Of a DNA stretch of 64,000 bases, positions 34,741 through 64,000 are shown piece by piece. Positions within the stretch are counted from its first letter, which is position 1; each line of letters begins with the position of its first letter. The notes below the pieces were generated by a model, which had not been told where the DNA came from, did not search any database, and saw only the letters and a program-made list of their open reading frames with translations. Source of the stretch: Aplidium turbinatum (taxonomy: Eukaryota; Chordata; Ascidiacea; Aplousobranchia; Polyclinidae); assembly GCA_918807975.1 (NCBI GenBank), contig OU964921.1, forward strand, positions 6,729,498 to 6,793,497. Direction: 5' to 3'. Both the position numbers and the translations under genes were made by a program.

Positions 34741-34983
34741 CTATTATTAGAATGATGTTGCCATAAGGTTAAGCCGCTTACGCGTAATCATGTACAGTAG
34801 GCTACATGCTTTTTGTATGTGGCAGTGCCAATTTTTTAATTTTGGTCACTTCAGACAGGCTCTCTGATCCCTGGCTTATTTTTATTTACTTTTTATTTCT
34901 TTATTTGCATCAGTCTCAAGATGGTCCATATTACGATCAAACATAAAAAGTAGAAGCAAAGAAGATACTCAGCTCCAATAGAT

Positions 34984-35314
34984 GGCAGCCGTGGCCGAGT
35001 GGTTAGCGCGTTGGGCTGGCAGTCGAGAGCCTGCATGTTCGACTCCAGCCACCCGCACTTGCTGTTGTTTCTCTGGGCAAGAAACTTAACGATAATTGCC
35101 TCTACCTAGTGATCGATTTCGAGTAATGGGTAGTACCAAATTTAAGTCATAAGTAGAGTAGACAACCGGAAACAGACATTGCCGTCGGCTGCAGCGTGGG
35201 TCAGGTGTATGTCGGAAGGCGTACACCGATGCATAGCGCTCAAGTCCGCTTTCCCGCAATGCAGGATAAAGATAAACAAACAAACAAACAAACAAACAAA
35301 CAAACAAACAAACA
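34984..35314 (+). repeat. tRNA-headed SINE with (CAAA)n tail, copy A
   Basis: It starts GGCAGCCGTGGCCGAGTGGTTAGCGCG (A box) with TGTTCGACTCC (B box) and has a body of about 230 bp. It ends GATAAACAAACAAAC, a CAAA microsatellite of about ten units. A second copy at 49885-50183 differs at roughly eight positions over 290 bp, so the family was recently active. Confidence 0.85.
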
Positions 35315-37241
35315 AGAGCTGAGTCGTAATGTACTAAATACAAAGATTGATAGTAACAGTCTGTTCGCATTAGTTCATAAATCCATTGATTGGAAGACAA
35401 GTTACATCGGGTTACAAACTGATATAATTTTTTACGAATGAGAGCTTGAAAAGTTGTGATATTGTTATCAACGAAAGCAGAGGTGATGCTGCATCGTCTC
35501 TGCAGATTAAACTGCTGCTGTCTCCTGTCTGCTGCTTATAACACTGCACATCTTTGAATCGAAATCGTTGATTCGAACAATCTCATATTAGGTTAACGAG
35601 TAGATTAACTCGTTAATAACACTAACTTTTTACGACCATCTGCCACTATTGTCACACAGTCACAAACTAGAGCTTCGTTGACCTACAAACACTTGGCGGG
35701 TAAATAACAATAAATGTGACGCGGCTAATTACACGTAAACGTACTGCATTGTGTGAGCTAGTTTCCATTATTTAGACTTCATGTAAATTTTTAACTTAAT
35801 TTTATTTATGGCGTATGCAAGCTTAGTTGAACTTAATTTGACGAAACATCCCAATTGGATAAAACCATCACAAATTATTAAAAATTTAGGTTATTCCCAT
35901 CATCACACAGTTTTGGTATACCCTTTCAAAAAACATAATCGGAAAATTATCCACTGCAAATGAACAATAAAAATGTGTGATGAATGCTTTACATATCTAG
36001 CATGAATTATTATTATTTTGTCACAGACCTAAACAATGTTTTGCACCTGTAGAAAATTGCTGGGTAGTTGCAACATTTGTTCCTGGAATTGAATAGTTGG
36101 CTTGATGTGTTACGGTTCAATGGTGTTAGGAATGTGCAGAACGTTGCGTTGAGTGTTCACAGACCGTGAAACTAGAAACTTTGTTAATGCAAAAATGGTC
36201 GAAGCACAAGTAGGTGATCAAAAGATGCCGAAAACAGAACTGCAGTCGAATTCCTAAGTGGACAAACTTTTTGAGATTTGATGTGTTGTTATAACGTTGA
36301 TTTAATAAATATCTATGTTAAAATGTAAAAGAAGTGCTTGCTGGGATAAAAAAAAGTGAAAAAAGGAGTTTTTTTTTTTAAAGAAATAATCGTCATGAGT
36401 CTAACAAACACATTGGAGGTCTCCTAGGGGCCAATTGTAAAGATTTTCAAGGGGGTAATTTTGCACTCCCAATCTGAAAATATGTCCAGTTTTGCATCTA
36501 CCGGTTGCCTACATAGGGTAGACCCTTGAGTAACTAGTTAGGCTTGCATAAACACATGCCTAGTGATTCACCAACTTGCAGCTAAACGCTTGTGAAGTGA
36601 TGCGATCTGCTTCCACTAAGGGAAGCAATTAACTTTGTGGATGAGCTTTAGCCTACTTTTCAGGAATACTGTAAATTGGAAGTGTCTTGTTCAACTGTAG
36701 TGGAGTTTGGCTTCTCCAGCCTAAATATTATTGACTTACCACCCTGATCCAACCCAACATACAGTAAATCACTGAAAAAAATAAATCAGTTCTTGCGTGC
36801 ATTCACCATTATTGTACCCTGATAATGTAGCCCTAAAGCAGTCAAGTTGAAAATGTTACCTATGATGCGACATAGAAGGTTTATTGTTCAAGCACAAAAC
36901 CGTTTCATCGAGATAATTTATCTTCGACTCTATCCATGTTTTCCTCCCTCGGCTTAACTTTAAGCCCTGGTGTTGCGTTTAGTATGCAAAAAATAAATAC
37001 CATTCAAGTTTTCGTGGTCTCACGCGATTTCCGCTGTCTGGCTATTTGAGACAGCTTTTTTCTCGGTCTGTTAAGTCGACGAATAGCTCAAATAGAAAGA
37101 ACTGCTCATCATTTGCCGCTGCCCGTGCGGCCAGAGTTGTTTTACTTGTAGCTGCTGTTCGTGGGGTGAAGAGACAGAATTTGCCGTTACGGAAGGTCGG
37201 TGACCAACCCGACACATATTCGTTCAATTGTGAGCGAAACA
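35315..37241. other. Collagen upstream region and 5' leader
   Basis: No gene is seen before the collagen start. A frame reading MRQLFSRSVKSTNSSNRKNC (37046-37360) overlaps the first coding exon in another frame and is rejected. An AAAAAATAAATAC word near 36985 could be a TATA-like site about 250 bp before the start codon, but there is no further support. The transcription start is unknown. Confidence 0.35.
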
Positions 37242-62938
<25,697 letters not shown>

Positions 62939-64000
62939 GTGAGTTGTAGAATAAATTAATAAAATTCTGCTCGAAAGAAAAATTTAAAAAAAATGGTCTT
63001 CACAATAAAGTAACAGAACACTCCACTGAATTGGAACACATAAAAACCTAGCGGAATTGATCCGATTTAATTTGCGGGCTGTTATGGCATCTGTAGAATT
63101 TTGAAGCGAATTCTACGTTAAAGAATATCTTTCTCACTGGCGCCAAACAGTGGATTGGATTATTATATGCGTCGCTTAGTTAATACGGTTATGCGCCTAC
63201 AACAGACAGAGAAACAAGCCAAGTAGATTGAATCTGATTCTGAACACGGTCTTGTTCTGTTGGTTTATTATGGCAGAAAGGTTGCAAGATCACAGGTCAG
63301 AAGATCACAAGGTCACAAGTTTGCAGGTCGCAAGTTTAGCCACAAGTTTGCAGGTCGCAAGTTTGTTTAACAAACTTAGTGGGCAGATATAGGCTACTTC
63401 AATTCTAGATAGAGCTGGTGATTATAGTTCAGACTCACCGAGACAGCAATCAGGGCTTGAAGTGATAATCCGTACAAATAATAATCCAAATAATAATAAG
63501 TCGTAACAGTCATACAGCAATTGATGCTACTAGTGCATCTTATTCAAATAGAAAAGAATACGAAAATTTACAATTAGTAAATGGTTAAGAAATACTTAAC
63601 ATAAAGGTTCTCAATTTATGCTTAAGAGTTAAGATTTAAACATCTCGTTTTACCAAATGCAGCTAATACAAAACTCAACGGAATTTCTGGTCTATGCTCT
63701 TAAACGTTCGCTTTGCTAAGCCTTTTATGCTGATATTGCAAAACACAAAGAAGATGCGCTATATAAAGACAACGATAAGAAAAAATAGCTTCAGTAATAT
63801 GCCTTGGTTGAAGAAAGCAAGCGGATAACAATCGTTCGCTAACGTTCATACAACATCTTTCAAGATGCGCGAAAGCTTCGAAGAAATATTGTGCTACACC
63901 AAGTATTTACATTCACATACAGACAAACGACATTTAGACGTTGAATTACCGTTGGCCGTGCTATGCCAACGTTTAAATGGATGATGAAAAACAACGATTA
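62939..64000 (+). other. Collagen intron 48, open at the window edge
   Basis: No further Gly-X-Y exon is present. A short direct repeat (CACAAGTTTGCAGGTCGCAAGTTT, in near-identical units) lies at about 63316-63366, preceded by looser units (AGATCACAAGGTCACAAG). Nothing else was recognised. Confidence 0.6.

Noticed and set aside
34991-35062. tRNA-Ser/Leu-like sequence (GTGGCCGAGTGGTTAGCGC)
   Set aside because: A near-identical copy with the same 230-bp body and tail occurs at 49891, so it is the head of a SINE, not a tRNA gene.

Overview
The window is animal nuclear DNA holding two host genes, both on the plus strand, in AT-rich sequence crowded with transposable elements. Introns have GT-AG ends and are mostly 0.3-1.5 kb. 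The fibrillar collagen resembles vertebrate types V/XI almost exon for exon, and the other gene is a near-identical AP-2 sigma. Together these point to a deuterostome. An invertebrate chordate such as a tunicate is my best guess, but nothing in the window proves it. No LTR retroelement, Polinton or other capsid-bearing element, CRISPR array or bacterial-type operon was seen.

Layout. 1-1584: non-coding, with a tandem duplication. 1585-8164: two related 8-bp-TSD hAT-type elements, a small hAT element between them, and several copies of a Mutator-like element with long inverted repeats and telomere-like internal repeats, inserted in the second hAT copy. 8210-10626: a hAT-like element with a decayed transposase and a captured LINE 3' end. 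10930-19004: AP2S1, complete in two coding exons (142 aa) around a 7.6 kb intron filled with four or more inverted-repeat elements. 20005-32385: two copies of one jockey-superfamily LINE, tail to tail. The minus copy is split by three hAT elements, one of which carries a fourth nested inside it. Between the LINE tails is a Penelope-like remnant. 32386-37241: intergenic, with tRNA-derived SINEs. 37242 to the window end: the 5' three-quarters of a clade B (V/XI type) fibrillar collagen gene. It has 48 exons, giving 1,223 codons, and runs out of the window.

The collagen chain has a signal peptide, a TSPN/laminin-G N-propeptide with four cysteines, a short acidic variable region, a minor triple helix, a telopeptide-like hinge and 266 uninterrupted Gly-X-Y triplets. 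AP2S1 serves clathrin endocytosis. The two genes share no evident function and are neighbours only by position.

The most interesting signal is in the collagen at 55295-55437. Two adjacent 54-nt exons of similar sequence are separated by only 35 nt. If both are used, the helix is 18 residues longer than the vertebrate 1014-residue register. If only one is used, the register is restored. This looks like a pair of mutually exclusive exons that would switch the charge next to the known heparin-binding stretch of alpha1(V)-type chains. Other notable items are a palindromic 94-bp MITE family repeated through the collagen introns, a hammerhead-ribozyme-like motif, and element-in-element nests dated by exact target-site duplications.
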